Source of the DNA: Marinomonas pollencensis
Lineage (GTDB): Bacteria; Pseudomonadota; Gammaproteobacteria; Pseudomonadales; Marinomonadaceae
Length of the DNA: 64,000 bases
Assembly (NCBI RefSeq): GCF_003387375.1
Contig: NZ_QUNG01000011.1
Coordinates: forward strand, 1 to 64,000
Reading direction: 5' to 3'
The translations under genes and the position numbers were made by a program. This document shows, piece after piece, positions 34,952-43,766 of the stretch (position 1 is the stretch's first letter; each line of letters begins with the position of its first letter). The notes beneath the pieces were generated by a model, which made no database searches, was not told where the DNA came from, and saw nothing but the letters and a program-made list of their open reading frames with translations.

Positions 34952-35017
34952 TAGCCACACCCATAGTTAGAACAACTTCAGTGACTAACGCTCTAAGTGC
35001 AATGTTTGGTCAGTGTA

Positions 35018-35055
35018 AAGCGATGTATCTATTTTATAGGTATGTCGCTTTTTTT
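35018..35055 (+). terminator. Terminator-like hairpin beyond the island's right end
   Basis: AAGCGATGTATCT and AGGTATGTCGCTT form a 13 bp stem with a few G·T pairs, followed by a seven-T run. It may be the original terminator of yhiN displaced by the insertion, or end transcripts leaving the island. Confidence 0.7.
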
Positions 35056-35140
35056 ATGCCTTTTAAAAGCTAAATGCTCTTCTATACAGCCTTGAAAATT
35101 TCTTCAAATTAACCCTGCTCACCCTCAAATCCCACCGTTT

Positions 35141-35191
35141 ATCCCCACATTCTTCACTTTCATAAAGTGTCTTTCAGACGAAAGTGGGGAT
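35141..35191 (+). repeat. Stem-loop in the long leader of the DUF1989-GcvT operon
   Basis: ATCCCCACATTC pairs with GAAAGTGGGGAT (one mismatch) and encloses a second small stem CACTTT/AAAGTG. It lacks a T-run, so it is not a standard terminator; it could be a regulatory structure or inverted repeat left by the mobile element. Confidence 0.5.
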
Positions 35192-35578
35192 GCTTTCAAC
35201 AGCTATCCTAGTGAAATAAAGTAAAAAACAAGAATAGGCATGAAATAAAAATTGTTTTTTTCATTTGTCTATGTATTATCTAATGAACGATTAATATTAA
35301 ATTAATTTAATAACTATCTATTTAGTATTTAGATTAAATGTAAATAAATATTCTGCATTGTTTGGGTGCGAAAATATTAAGTTTTATTTTTTTTAGTGGT
35401 TTTTATATTGATCGTGTTGTTTTTTTTTTAAAACTAAGGTTATTTAAGTTGTTGTTTTTATTGGATTTATTTTTCTATTTTGAAGTGTTTGTTTGTTTGT
35501 TGAATTTATTGGTGCGCTAATTTGGTTTTATGATCATAAATGGTGCTTAGCCTAGTCTTAATCATATGGCAGGATAGA

Positions 35579-37912
35579 ATGACTTATATATTTAGACCAG
35601 AAGAAAATGTAGATGATTTTGATAAGGTCTACTACCCGGGTTTCAACTTCTCTAAAGAAACTCAAATAAAAGAGCTTCATTACCGTGAGGTCTGTTCTCT
35701 TGAGTTATCAGAAGGTGATCTCATTAAGCTGACAAATTCAGATGGCGGCAGCTCTGTTCTTTTGTTTGCCGTAGGAGAAGAGGGTGAGGACGCTGGTTCG
35801 CTACTTTCGACGCAGACGCTTCCAGCGGTCAAGTTAGATGAACAAGTTTCTATTTCAGCCGAATACCTGAGCTTTCTAGCATCAAAGCATAGCCATTTAC
35901 AGAACATTTGCTGTCGCTCGGTGTTTGATAAAGCAACACTAGCGCAAGAAAACTACCTGATCCGCAGCCAAGGTAAGCTAACTCTATGGCTGGCTTTCCC
36001 CGTGCCGGTTGATGCGATAGAGCAAGGAGGAGGTGGCACTGTTCACATAGAGCATACTCGCAAGAATCAGACTGATGAATACCCATTGCCTAAACCATTA
36101 GGTGAGATTGTTCAAGAGTTCAGAGTCGCGAGCGGCACAGCTCAAGCTTATCAAGTAAAGGCTGGCGAATACATTCAGGTGATTGATATAGAAGGGCGTC
36201 AGTGCTCTGATTTTATGGCCATGTCCCAAGCAGCATTAAAGCAAGGTAAAGAGCGCTATATTGACTCCACTGTGACACGAACCATGGTCGGCAGAGCGTA
36301 TCCAGCTCCCGGTTTGTACGACAAATTTTTTGATCAAGATATGCAGCCTTTGTTAGCCGTTGTTCAAGACACAGTGGGTAGACATGACACCTTTGCTTTA
36401 GCTTGTACGGCAAGAGGTTATGAAGAACGTGGTTTTCCGGGTCACCTTAATTGCTCTGATAATATTTCTCGTGCCTATGAGCCGTATGGCATCCAACCTC
36501 GCCAAGCGTGGCCTGCAATTAACTTTTTCTTTAACTCCACCATAGATCCACACACCAATCACCTATCTAGCAATGAGGCATGGTCACGGCCTGGAGATTA
36601 TGTGGTGATGAAGGCGTTACAAGATCTAGTCTGTGTTAGCACAGCGTGCCCAGATGATATTGACGCGATCAATGGTTGGAATCCAACGGATCTACAAGTT
36701 CGTGTGTACAGCAAAGACAGCAATATTCCCAAAGCGATCGCCCATCGCCCATTTACAGAGAGTGAATACAATATGACGATTGAAAGTGCTTTTCATCCTC
36801 GAACCAGTGCGCTAACACAATCCTTTTCTGTGGCGCGAGACCTTTGGCTGCCGACTCACTATGAAGCGACGAGCGCCATCGAAGAGTACTGGGCATGCAG
36901 CCAGAGAGTCACTATCCAAGACATGTCGTCGTTACGCAAGTACGACATCATGGGGCCGGACGCAGAAACCCTTTTACAGCTAGCGATGACTCGTGACGTG
37001 AGTAAATTGTCCACGAACCGCGGTTTTTATTCCTTGATGTGCAGTGAAACAGGCACTGTTATTGATGACGGAACATTGTTTCATATGGGGCCCCATTTGT
37101 ATCGCTGGTGCTGTGGGTCAGAGGAAAGTGGTCGTCAACTGAAAAGCATCGCAGAAGAGAATAACCTGAAAGTATGGATCAAATCTCTTTGGTCCGCGAT
37201 GCCGAATCTTGCCATTCAAGGACCTAAAAGTCGCGAGTTATTAGCCAAACTGCTTTTTGTTCAGCCAACACAACCTTTGCTTGAAAACGTCAAATGGTTT
37301 GGTTTCACCATTGGTCGCTTGTATGACCGAAATGGGCCTTTATTCATGCTGACAAGGTCGGGCTTCACCGGAGAACTTGGCTACGAAATTTTTTGTGATA
37401 AAGAAGCTGCTTTGCCGATTTGGGACGCAATCATGAAAGAAGGCGAAGCCTTTGGCATTACCCCTATGGGAGGGGAGGCCCTGAACATCAAGCGTATTGA
37501 AGCGGGATTAATGGTCGCCGCTAATGAATTTCCACCGACCGTTGATGCGTTTGAAGCAGGTCTTGGTTTCGCAGTTGACCTTAAGAAAAAGCACTTTGTT
37601 GGACGAGAAGCCTTAGTTCGTCACTCAGAAGCACCCAAAGTCCAATTAGTGGGGCTGCATCTTGAAGGCAGTGAAGTCCCTCATCATGGTGCGCCTATTT
37701 TTTATGGCCGTAATCAAGTCGGTGTGATCACCAGTGCGGTGCGATCACCAGAGCTGGACAAAGTTATTGCGCTTGCACGTGTGGCGGTCGAATACAAAGA
37801 ACTAGGCACCGCCTTAGAAGTGGGTTGCTTAGACGGCCACATGAAGCGTCAAGTCGCCAGTGTTTGCTCAATCCCTTTTATCGACCCTAAGCGCGAAAGA
37901 GCACGAGCTTAA
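35579..37912 (+). CDS. DUF1989 - aminomethyltransferase (GcvT-like) fusion protein
   Basis: 777 residues from the ATG at 35579 (AGGA four bases upstream); the frame opens 39 bp earlier. The first ~400 residues carry DUF1989 features (IDIEGRQCSDFMAM, AYPAPGLYDKFF, HLNCSDNISRAYEPYG, with conserved Cys). The C-terminal ~370 are a folate-binding GcvT fold (SLRKYDIMGPDAETLL, RGFYSLMCSETGTVIDDGTLF, TRSGFTGELGYEIF, EAGLGFAVDLKKKHFVGREAL). GcvT-type enzymes move a methyl or aminomethyl group to tetrahydrofolate. With the betaine-type importer downstream, demethylation of an imported methylated amine or sulfonium osmolyte is likely; the substrate is not shown. Confidence 0.85.
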   Translation: MTYIFRPEENVDDFDKVYYPGFNFSKETQIKELHYREVCSLELSEGDLIKLTNSDGGSSVLLFAVGEEGEDAGSLLSTQTLPAVKLDEQVSISAEYLSFLASKHSHLQNICCRSVFDKATLAQENYLIRSQGKLTLWLAFPVPVDAIEQGGGGTVHIEHTRKNQTDEYPLPKPLGEIVQEFRVASGTAQAYQVKAGEYIQVIDIEGRQCSDFMAMSQAALKQGKERYIDSTVTRTMVGRAYPAPGLYDKFFDQDMQPLLAVVQDTVGRHDTFALACTARGYEERGFPGHLNCSDNISRAYEPYGIQPRQAWPAINFFFNSTIDPHTNHLSSNEAWSRPGDYVVMKALQDLVCVSTACPDDIDAINGWNPTDLQVRVYSKDSNIPKAIAHRPFTESEYNMTIESAFHPRTSALTQSFSVARDLWLPTHYEATSAIEEYWACSQRVTIQDMSSLRKYDIMGPDAETLLQLAMTRDVSKLSTNRGFYSLMCSETGTVIDDGTLFHMGPHLYRWCCGSEESGRQLKSIAEENNLKVWIKSLWSAMPNLAIQGPKSRELLAKLLFVQPTQPLLENVKWFGFTIGRLYDRNGPLFMLTRSGFTGELGYEIFCDKEAALPIWDAIMKEGEAFGITPMGGEALNIKRIEAGLMVAANEFPPTVDAFEAGLGFAVDLKKKHFVGREALVRHSEAPKVQLVGLHLEGSEVPHHGAPIFYGRNQVGVITSAVRSPELDKVIALARVAVEYKELGTALEVGCLDGHMKRQVASVCSIPFIDPKRERARA

Positions 37913-37947
37913 GTTTAACTATTGTTTATAAATCTGGAGAAATCTAA

Positions 37948-38922
37948 ATGAAGCACTCGTTACTAACCAAAATGATGCTTGTGGCCTCAATCAGCACGGC
38001 GTCAGTCAGTTATGTTCAGGCTGCTGATAAAGTCATGATTGCAGAGTTGACTTGGCCTGGTGCAAAGATCATCGGTAATTTAATCAAGGTGGTCATTCAA
38101 GAAAAGCTGGGTGGTGAAGCCGATATGGTGCCTAGCACTAATTCTATTGCTTTTTCTGCCATGGATGGGGGGCGAGGTGATATCGATGTTCATCCAGATG
38201 TATGGTTGCCGAATCAACAGGCGCTTGTGGATGAATATGTAGAGGCTAATAAAAGCGTTACATTGTCGAAGGGGTATTATGAAGGGCGTACTGGTTTTTG
38301 TGTGCCGAAATATATGTCAGAGCAATATGGCATTAAATCTGTGTATGACTTAGCGACGCCAGAAGCACAAAAACTGTTTGATTCTGACGGCGACGGGATG
38401 GGAGAAATTTGGGCAGGTGGAGCCGGTTGGACATCCACTAATATTAATAAAGTAAAAGCGCGTGATTACGGTATCGATTTATTTAATACCGTAAGCACGG
38501 AAGATGAAGCCATTTTTTATAACCGCTTAGAAACCTTATATCAGCAAAAGAAAGGCGTCGCTTTCTACTGTTATGTCCCACACTACGTTCATGCTTTGTA
38601 TGACGTTGTTCTTCTAGAAGAACCAAAGTATGACGCCGCTCAATACAAAATGTTACAGCCTCAAGAAGACCCAGACTGGTACCAAAAATCCAGCATTACA
38701 TCAGGGGATCCGGTTAAGCATGTGCACGTAGCCTATTCAAAAACCTTGGAAACAAGAGCGCCAGACGTGGCCAAGTTCTTAACCAATATTAGTTTGAGTG
38801 CTAACGATGTTTCTAGCTGGACATATCAAGTTGTAATCAAAGGCAAAGACCCAGAAGACGTGGTGCGTGCTTGGGTAAATGATCATGGCGCCACCGTCGA
38901 TAAATGGTTAGGCATCGAATAA
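37948..38922 (+). CDS. proX: Glycine betaine/proline-type ABC importer binding protein
   Basis: A 324-residue OpuAC-family periplasmic protein. The signal peptide ends ...ASVSYVQAA, and the mature chain starts DKVMIAELTWPGAKIIGN. GGRGDIDVHPDVWLPNQQ and WAGGAGWTSTNINKVKARDYG are typical of ProX/ChoX-like folds. It lies 35 bp after the GcvT fusion with AGGAG-like signal (CTGGAG) upstream. The ligand should be a quaternary amine or sulfonium compound. Confidence 0.88.
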   Translation: MKHSLLTKMMLVASISTASVSYVQAADKVMIAELTWPGAKIIGNLIKVVIQEKLGGEADMVPSTNSIAFSAMDGGRGDIDVHPDVWLPNQQALVDEYVEANKSVTLSKGYYEGRTGFCVPKYMSEQYGIKSVYDLATPEAQKLFDSDGDGMGEIWAGGAGWTSTNINKVKARDYGIDLFNTVSTEDEAIFYNRLETLYQQKKGVAFYCYVPHYVHALYDVVLLEEPKYDAAQYKMLQPQEDPDWYQKSSITSGDPVKHVHVAYSKTLETRAPDVAKFLTNISLSANDVSSWTYQVVIKGKDPEDVVRAWVNDHGATVDKWLGIE

Positions 38923-39004
38923 TCCAACGTTAATTAATCTGCATACTGAGCAGTAGTAGATCAAGATTTAACGATTTATTACTGCTTAGTTTGGGAGGGA
39001 TATC

Positions 39005-40075
39005 TTGAACGAAATTAAAAAAGCCCCTGCGATCACCGTTAATAATGTCTGGAAAATATTCGGTGATCAAAGCGAGAGCGCCTTTAAGGCAGTGCAAAAA
39101 TTTGGCTTAACAAAAGCTGAAGTTTTATCAGAATATGAATGTGTCGTAGGTGTGGCAGACGCGAGCTTTGAGGTAGAAGAAGGAGAAATCTTTTGCATTA
39201 TGGGGCTTTCGGGGTCAGGTAAATCAACGCTAGTTCGACATATTAATCGACTTTTAGAGCCGACGGCAGGTGAAATCATAGTTGGCGGTGACGACGTAAC
39301 AAAGCTAGATCCTGATGCTCTAAGAGCAATGCGCAATCGTAGAATCGCCATGGTATTCCAGAATTTTGGATTGATGCCCCATCGCACCGTGCGGGACAAT
39401 GTCGCCATGCCATTGGAGATTCGAGGCGCGTCAAAAAAAGAGCGTTGGTCTAAAGCCGATGAAGCTTTATCTCTAGTAGAGCTAACGGGCTGGGAACACA
39501 AATATGGTCATGAATTATCAGGTGGCATGCAGCAGCGTGTGGGGTTGGCACGAGCATTAGCATCGGACCCAGATATTCTACTGATGGACGAACCCTTTTC
39601 AGCGCTTGATCCCTTGATCAGAAGACAACTACAAGAGCAGTTTATGGCCTTATCTGCCAAGCTCAAAAAAACCACCATCTTTATTACTCACGATCTAGAT
39701 GAAGCGATTCGTATTGGTAATCGAATTGCGATTATGAAAGATGGGCAAATCGTACAGATAGGCACACCAGAAGACATAGTAATGAACCCAGTTGACGATT
39801 ATGTGGCCAATTTTGTGGCAGGGATCTCTAAGCTGAATCTGGTTTACGCCCACTCCATAATGAAGCCCATCGCGCAACGTGAAGAGGCTCTTGGCCCCAT
39901 TCCCGCAGACGCAAAACGAGTGCCTCACACCATAGACCTTAATGGTTTGATTGATTGTTCCGTTGAGCATCAAGGGCCACTCGTGGTTGAGCAAGAGGGG
40001 CGCGATGTTGGCGTAATAGACACCATAGATCTCATGCTTGCGATCCAAGGCAACCGAAAAGAAGAGGTAGAGTAG
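39005..40075 (+). CDS. proV: Glycine betaine/proline-type ABC importer ATPase
   Basis: 356 residues. ProV features: VVGVADASFEVEEGEIFCIMGLSGSGKSTLVRHINRL (Walker A), FGLMPHRTVRDNVAMPLEIRG, signature LSGGMQQRVGLARAL, Walker B ILLMDEPFSALDPLIR, switch ITHDLDEAIRIG. A single CBS-like region is left at the C-terminus, so osmotic gating may be reduced. Start TTG at 39005 with GGGAGGG five bases upstream; an ATG is not available nearby. Confidence 0.92.
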   Translation: MNEIKKAPAITVNNVWKIFGDQSESAFKAVQKFGLTKAEVLSEYECVVGVADASFEVEEGEIFCIMGLSGSGKSTLVRHINRLLEPTAGEIIVGGDDVTKLDPDALRAMRNRRIAMVFQNFGLMPHRTVRDNVAMPLEIRGASKKERWSKADEALSLVELTGWEHKYGHELSGGMQQRVGLARALASDPDILLMDEPFSALDPLIRRQLQEQFMALSAKLKKTTIFITHDLDEAIRIGNRIAIMKDGQIVQIGTPEDIVMNPVDDYVANFVAGISKLNLVYAHSIMKPIAQREEALGPIPADAKRVPHTIDLNGLIDCSVEHQGPLVVEQEGRDVGVIDTIDLMLAIQGNRKEEVE

Positions 40076-40076
40076 C

Positions 40077-41582
40077 ATGTCAGAAAAAACATCGGTTACG
40101 AATGACACAGACAAATTGACACGTACTTTTGTACAGCGCGGCGGAGACTATTACGTAAAACAGTTTGCTCGATTAAGTGAAGCCAAAGGGTTTAAGGCTT
40201 CCTTTCAGCCCTTTGCCGGACTTTTTGGTCCCATTTGGTTTGCTAGCCGTGGCCTATGGTCTTGGTTTCTCTGCTTTTTATTAATAGAAACCTTTGGTTT
40301 TGTACAACTAATTAAAGGCTTATTTGGGGATTTGGGCAGCGATCAGGTTGCTCGAGCAGAATCGATTCAGTTAATGATCAATTCTCGACTGGATCAAATC
40401 GAAACTGCCCGAGCCGCCGGTTCATCTTCTGTTGCTGCGCTAGAGCGAGCAGTGGCGTCACTGCAAACGGCGTTAGATCAAAGTATGGCCGCGGCACACG
40501 CCGCCTCCAGTGCTAGCCTTGGCTTAATAGTGCTGGGCATATTCATTATTGTCGCAGCCAAAGCCGTCGAATCTGTGATTGCTAATTGGACACTGGAAAC
40601 CCAGTTCACACGCTGGCGCTCTAATAATGCTGTATTATCCGGCTTTTCAACAGAGCGCTTAATAATCGGCAGTGTGTTGTTTTTCACTGTTACTGGCTTG
40701 TCATCAATCCGCTTTGCACAGCCAGATGCCGTACCCTTGTTGCTTAGTTTTCCTGCTAATAATAACCTCAGTTCCACTTTGGCAAACGGCATAGGTGATT
40801 GGTTTGATTGGGCCAAAGCATCAGGTGGTGATTTCTTTAACAGCATTACATTAAGCGTACGCTCATTGTTAGATGGTTTAGAAACCATTTTTGTTGGCAC
40901 GCCATGGCCTGTGGTCGTTTTGGTGGTAGCGATTTTAAGTACCTTAACAGGTGGCCCAAGAGTTGCCGTGTTTACGGTTTGCGCGTTGGCTTATCTTGGC
41001 GTGTTAGGCTTTTGGGAAAAAGCCATGGCAACCATTTCACTACTGGGTGCCGCAGCAATGATCTCCATTGTGCTAGGAGTGCCATTTGGGATCTTATGTG
41101 CTCGTAAGCCTAAGGTGTTTATGGTGGCGCGTCCGGTGTTAGACTTTATGCAGTCCATGCCGTCGTTTGTCTATCTGATTCCGGTTATTGCCTTCTTTGG
41201 AGCGGGTAAACCCAGCGCCATCATTGCTACCTTGGTATTTGGCTCGCCACCGGTTATTCGCTTGACTGTGTTGGGGCTACAGCAAGTGCCTCATGCAGCA
41301 AGGGAAGCGGCCATGGCATTTGGTGCTACGCCAGCGTACTTGTTATTTAAAGTCGATTTACCACTGGCATCGAAAACCATAATGACAGGGGTTAACCAAA
41401 CCATTTTGATGTCATTAGCCATGGTGGTGGTCGCTTCCTTGATTGGCGCCAAAGGCTTGGGTGAAGATGTACTTTCAGCCCTGCAATACGCATCAGAAGG
41501 GGAGGGTATTTTAGCGGGTATCGCAATCCTATTCTGTGCGTTGATTCTTGATAAAATAGTCGCAGGTAAGCAGACGAAATAA
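40077..41582 (+). CDS. proW: Glycine betaine/proline-type ABC importer permease with extended N-terminus
   Basis: 501 residues, against about 350 for E. coli ProW. The C-terminal ~220 are a standard permease (VLDFMQSMPSFVYLIPVIAFFGAGKPSAIIATLVF...EAAMAFGATPAYLLFKVDLPLA). The first ~200 residues are an addition: a DUF2628-like start (ARLSEAKGFKASFQPFAGLFGPIWF) with membrane helices, then an Ala-rich coiled-coil-like stretch (RLDQIETARAAGSSSVAALER). It begins 1 bp after the proV stop and is followed by a terminator. Confidence 0.9.
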   Translation: MSEKTSVTNDTDKLTRTFVQRGGDYYVKQFARLSEAKGFKASFQPFAGLFGPIWFASRGLWSWFLCFLLIETFGFVQLIKGLFGDLGSDQVARAESIQLMINSRLDQIETARAAGSSSVAALERAVASLQTALDQSMAAAHAASSASLGLIVLGIFIIVAAKAVESVIANWTLETQFTRWRSNNAVLSGFSTERLIIGSVLFFTVTGLSSIRFAQPDAVPLLLSFPANNNLSSTLANGIGDWFDWAKASGGDFFNSITLSVRSLLDGLETIFVGTPWPVVVLVVAILSTLTGGPRVAVFTVCALAYLGVLGFWEKAMATISLLGAAAMISIVLGVPFGILCARKPKVFMVARPVLDFMQSMPSFVYLIPVIAFFGAGKPSAIIATLVFGSPPVIRLTVLGLQQVPHAAREAAMAFGATPAYLLFKVDLPLASKTIMTGVNQTILMSLAMVVVASLIGAKGLGEDVLSALQYASEGEGILAGIAILFCALILDKIVAGKQTK

Positions 41583-41610
41583 TCTGCGTAAGTGATTTTC
41601 TATTTGAATT

Positions 41611-41647
41611 AAAAAGGCTATCTAATGTTTTTTAGATAGCCTTTTTC
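41611..41647 (+). terminator. Terminator of the GcvT-ProXVW operon
   Basis: AAAAAGGCTATCTAA and TTAGATAGCCTTTTT make a 15 bp perfect stem with a T-run, 29 bp after the proW stop. Confidence 0.93.
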
Positions 41648-41954
41648 TTCTTTATATAGCAAATCATACATGAGGAAGTGGAGAGAAATAGAGCCTTCAA
41701 CCCTCTTTAACACGTGAGCTAACAAATAAAAAAGCATCAAAAAGTCATACCCTAGTAATAGCGCTGACGTGTCACATCTTTTATCTTTTCGTTAATTTTT
41801 TAAACCATAAAGTTCTATTGGAGCGCCATTTCATCGTAAGTTTCTTACGCATTGCTTATTTGGTTAGCTCGAAATGATCTGTTATGCGGTGTTATTATTC
41901 CTTTAATTTATATATAATTTCGTCTCATATTTATTAATTATCTGGAGTGCTCTG
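41648..41954. promoter_or_regulatory. Promoter region of the SsuABC-type operon
   Basis: About 300 bp without a gene. TATATAATTT near 41910-41920 is a good -10 candidate about 35 bp before the start. No clear CysB or Cbl site could be picked out. Confidence 0.4.
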
Positions 41955-42974
41955 ATGCGTCGATTCGTGACTCTGATGGCTTTGGTGTTGTGTGCTTGGA
42001 GTGGTTTGGTGGCAGCAGCGGATAAGCCTCTTGAAATAGGCTATATGCCGATTGTCCCAGTTTCTCAAGCTTTTATTGTGTTAGAAAATAACACTTTAGA
42101 GGATGCAGGGGTTAGCGACCCTAAACTGTTCAAATTTCAAAATGGACCTGCCATTGTGCAAGCATTGCTAGCTGGCCAGTTAGATGTTGCCTATCTTGGT
42201 ATTGGTCCTGCTATGGTAGCCCGTGCCAAAGGGGCTGATATCAAAGTAGTTGCCTCTAATATTATTGAGCAGGTCAGCTTAGTCGCATTGGGTGGTTTGT
42301 CTCCTTATTTTGATAACGGCGATGCCAAAACAGCGTTTGCGCGTTTCAAAGCAGATAACGGCCGCAAAGCGGTTATTTCTACTTTCCCAAGAGGCTCAGT
42401 GCCAGAAACCGTATTGCAATATTGGTTGCAGAACCAGCTTGGTATGAGCAGCGCTGAGATCCAACAAAACATCGACATCATTTACCAAGGCGCAGCTCAA
42501 GTTCAGCAATCATTGATGACTGAAGCGGTTGATGGCGCAGCGATTCTAGAGCCTGTGGTGAGTATTGTTAGCGACCGTAAATCCGATGCCAAAGTAGTGG
42601 CGTCAGGTTCTGGCATGTTTCCTCATCAACCTGGTGCGGTATTAGCGGTGCGTGAATCGTTAATTAATGAGCGTCCTGAATTGGTGAAAGCCTTGGTTAA
42701 GGCCCATGTGGCGGCAACACACGAATTGCGCGATAACCCGGAAAAAGCCTTGAAATCGGTTGGCAAATACGTAGGTGGTGGCCGTTTACCGAGTAGAATT
42801 GTGTTGAATGCAATCAAGCACTCTCACGATCAGTTCCAAGCTGATCCAAATAGCATCATAGATGGCACACGTACCATGCGAGATTTTCAAGCTAGCCAAG
42901 GCACACTGAAAGCCAGTGTCGACCTAGAGGCACTGTTTGATGTTCGTTTTTATAACGAACTGATTAAGGAGTAA
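41955..42974 (+). CDS. SsuA/TauA-type ABC importer binding protein
   Basis: A 339-residue periplasmic protein with a signal peptide (VLCAWSGLVAAAD). The NMT1/SsuA pattern is clear: LEIGYMPIVPVSQAFIVLENN, FQNGPAIVQALLAGQLDVAYLGIGPAM, and GRKAVISTFPRGSVPETVLQYWL. Family ligands are sulfonates, nitrate or thiamine precursors. GGAG precedes the ATG. The DsrE-like gene at the end of the operon and a C-S lyase downstream favour an organosulfur ligand. Confidence 0.85.
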   Translation: MRRFVTLMALVLCAWSGLVAAADKPLEIGYMPIVPVSQAFIVLENNTLEDAGVSDPKLFKFQNGPAIVQALLAGQLDVAYLGIGPAMVARAKGADIKVVASNIIEQVSLVALGGLSPYFDNGDAKTAFARFKADNGRKAVISTFPRGSVPETVLQYWLQNQLGMSSAEIQQNIDIIYQGAAQVQQSLMTEAVDGAAILEPVVSIVSDRKSDAKVVASGSGMFPHQPGAVLAVRESLINERPELVKALVKAHVAATHELRDNPEKALKSVGKYVGGGRLPSRIVLNAIKHSHDQFQADPNSIIDGTRTMRDFQASQGTLKASVDLEALFDVRFYNELIKE

Positions 42975-42983
42975 TTCCCCATT

Positions 42984-43766
42984 ATGGCATTACAGGCTCA
43001 TCCTTTAACACGCACCCAAGCAGGGCGTTCCTTACTGGGAATGCTCGGCGTCGCTGCTTTTGTGCTGCTTTGGAAATATGCTCAATCGGCAGGCTGGGCC
43101 GCGGCAGGTACTATCCCAGATCCATTTAGGCTGCCACAAGCTTTAGCAGACGAATGGACATCGGGTCGCTTGATACCAGCGGTATTGTCTAGCTTAGTGC
43201 ACTATATCTGGGGCTTAGCGATTGGTACTTTCCTAGGCTTTTTGATTGGGACATTAGCGGCGTCTTCTTCCTTGTTGGATGCACTGCACGCTTGGTTGGC
43301 GCGCATTTTACGCCCCATTCCTCCTTTGGCTTGGGTCGTGTTTGCCATTGCTTGGTTTAAAGTGAGCCACGCAGGGGCTGCGTTCGTTATTGCCATTGGC
43401 GTCTTTTGGGTGAACTATTTTGCCACCTATTCTGCGGTGCGCAATGTGGACTCTCGCTTTTATGAACTGGCTCGTGCTTTTGGTCAAAACGGTCACTTGC
43501 GTCAAGCGTTTCAAGTCACCTTGCCAGGCGCAGCGACGGGAATCTTTTCAGGCATCCGTACCGGTATCGGACAAGCCTGGATGACATTGATCGCCGCCGA
43601 GTTATTAGGGGTTCCTGGTATGGGGCAAGAGATGAACTCCGCCGCTGGCGTGGGTGCGTATGAAGTAGTTGTGGTTTACATGCTGATTATCTCTCTGGTT
43701 TATACCTTGAGCGATACTCTGTTTGGTTTTATTGAGAAGCGAGTGTTGACATGGCGTCCATCCTAA
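42984..43766 (+). CDS. SsuC/TauC-type ABC importer permease
   Basis: 260 residues and about six membrane segments. The inner-membrane permease motif reads YELARAFGQNGHLRQAFQVTLPGAATGIFSGIRTGIGQAWMTLIAAEL, matching the EAA loop of SsuC/TauC proteins. It starts 9 bp after the binding-protein stop and overlaps the ATPase gene by 16 bp. Confidence 0.9.
   Translation: MALQAHPLTRTQAGRSLLGMLGVAAFVLLWKYAQSAGWAAAGTIPDPFRLPQALADEWTSGRLIPAVLSSLVHYIWGLAIGTFLGFLIGTLAASSSLLDALHAWLARILRPIPPLAWVVFAIAWFKVSHAGAAFVIAIGVFWVNYFATYSAVRNVDSRFYELARAFGQNGHLRQAFQVTLPGAATGIFSGIRTGIGQAWMTLIAAELLGVPGMGQEMNSAAGVGAYEVVVVYMLIISLVYTLSDTLFGFIEKRVLTWRPS

Larger units (their letters stand above)
26575..34959. mobile_element. 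Degenerate Tn7-like element at the 3' end of yhiN, with cassettes and a retron
   Basis: Both ends carry multiple copies of a 20-22 bp repeat, GGAATT-N5-GTTAACTTT, in opposite orientation, and a shared terminal block TGGATCGTTGGAATT (26583-26597, and inverted at 34937-34951). TGTG precedes the block on the left (26575) and CACA follows it on the right (ending 34959), like the TGT...ACA ends of Tn7-type transposons. Inside are tnsA and a truncated tnsB; no tnsC or tniQ/tnsD is present, so it is not autonomous. Cargo: cassette-like genes with attC sites, umuD with a umuC relic, and a retron. The 5 bp flanks (CAACA, CCCAT) do not match, so exact boundaries or later rearrangement remain open. Confidence 0.7.
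34960..35578. other. Flank of the island and leader of the DUF1989-GcvT operon
   Basis: No gene. It holds a terminator-like hairpin (35018-35055) and a second stem (35141-35191) and is then extremely AT-rich from about 35215 to 35540, like the spacer before tnsA. The promoter of the operon starting at 35579 should be in the AT-rich part. Confidence 0.45.

Noticed and set aside
26574-34964. Target-site duplication for the Tn7-like element
   Set aside because: The five bases outside the proposed ends (CAACA left, CCCAT right) do not match; either the termini are slightly off or the ends were rearranged.
35141-35191. Stem-loop read as a methylated-amine riboswitch for the GcvT fusion operon
   Set aside because: It lies nearly 400 bp before the start, is separated from it by a long AT-rich stretch and matches no riboswitch core I know.
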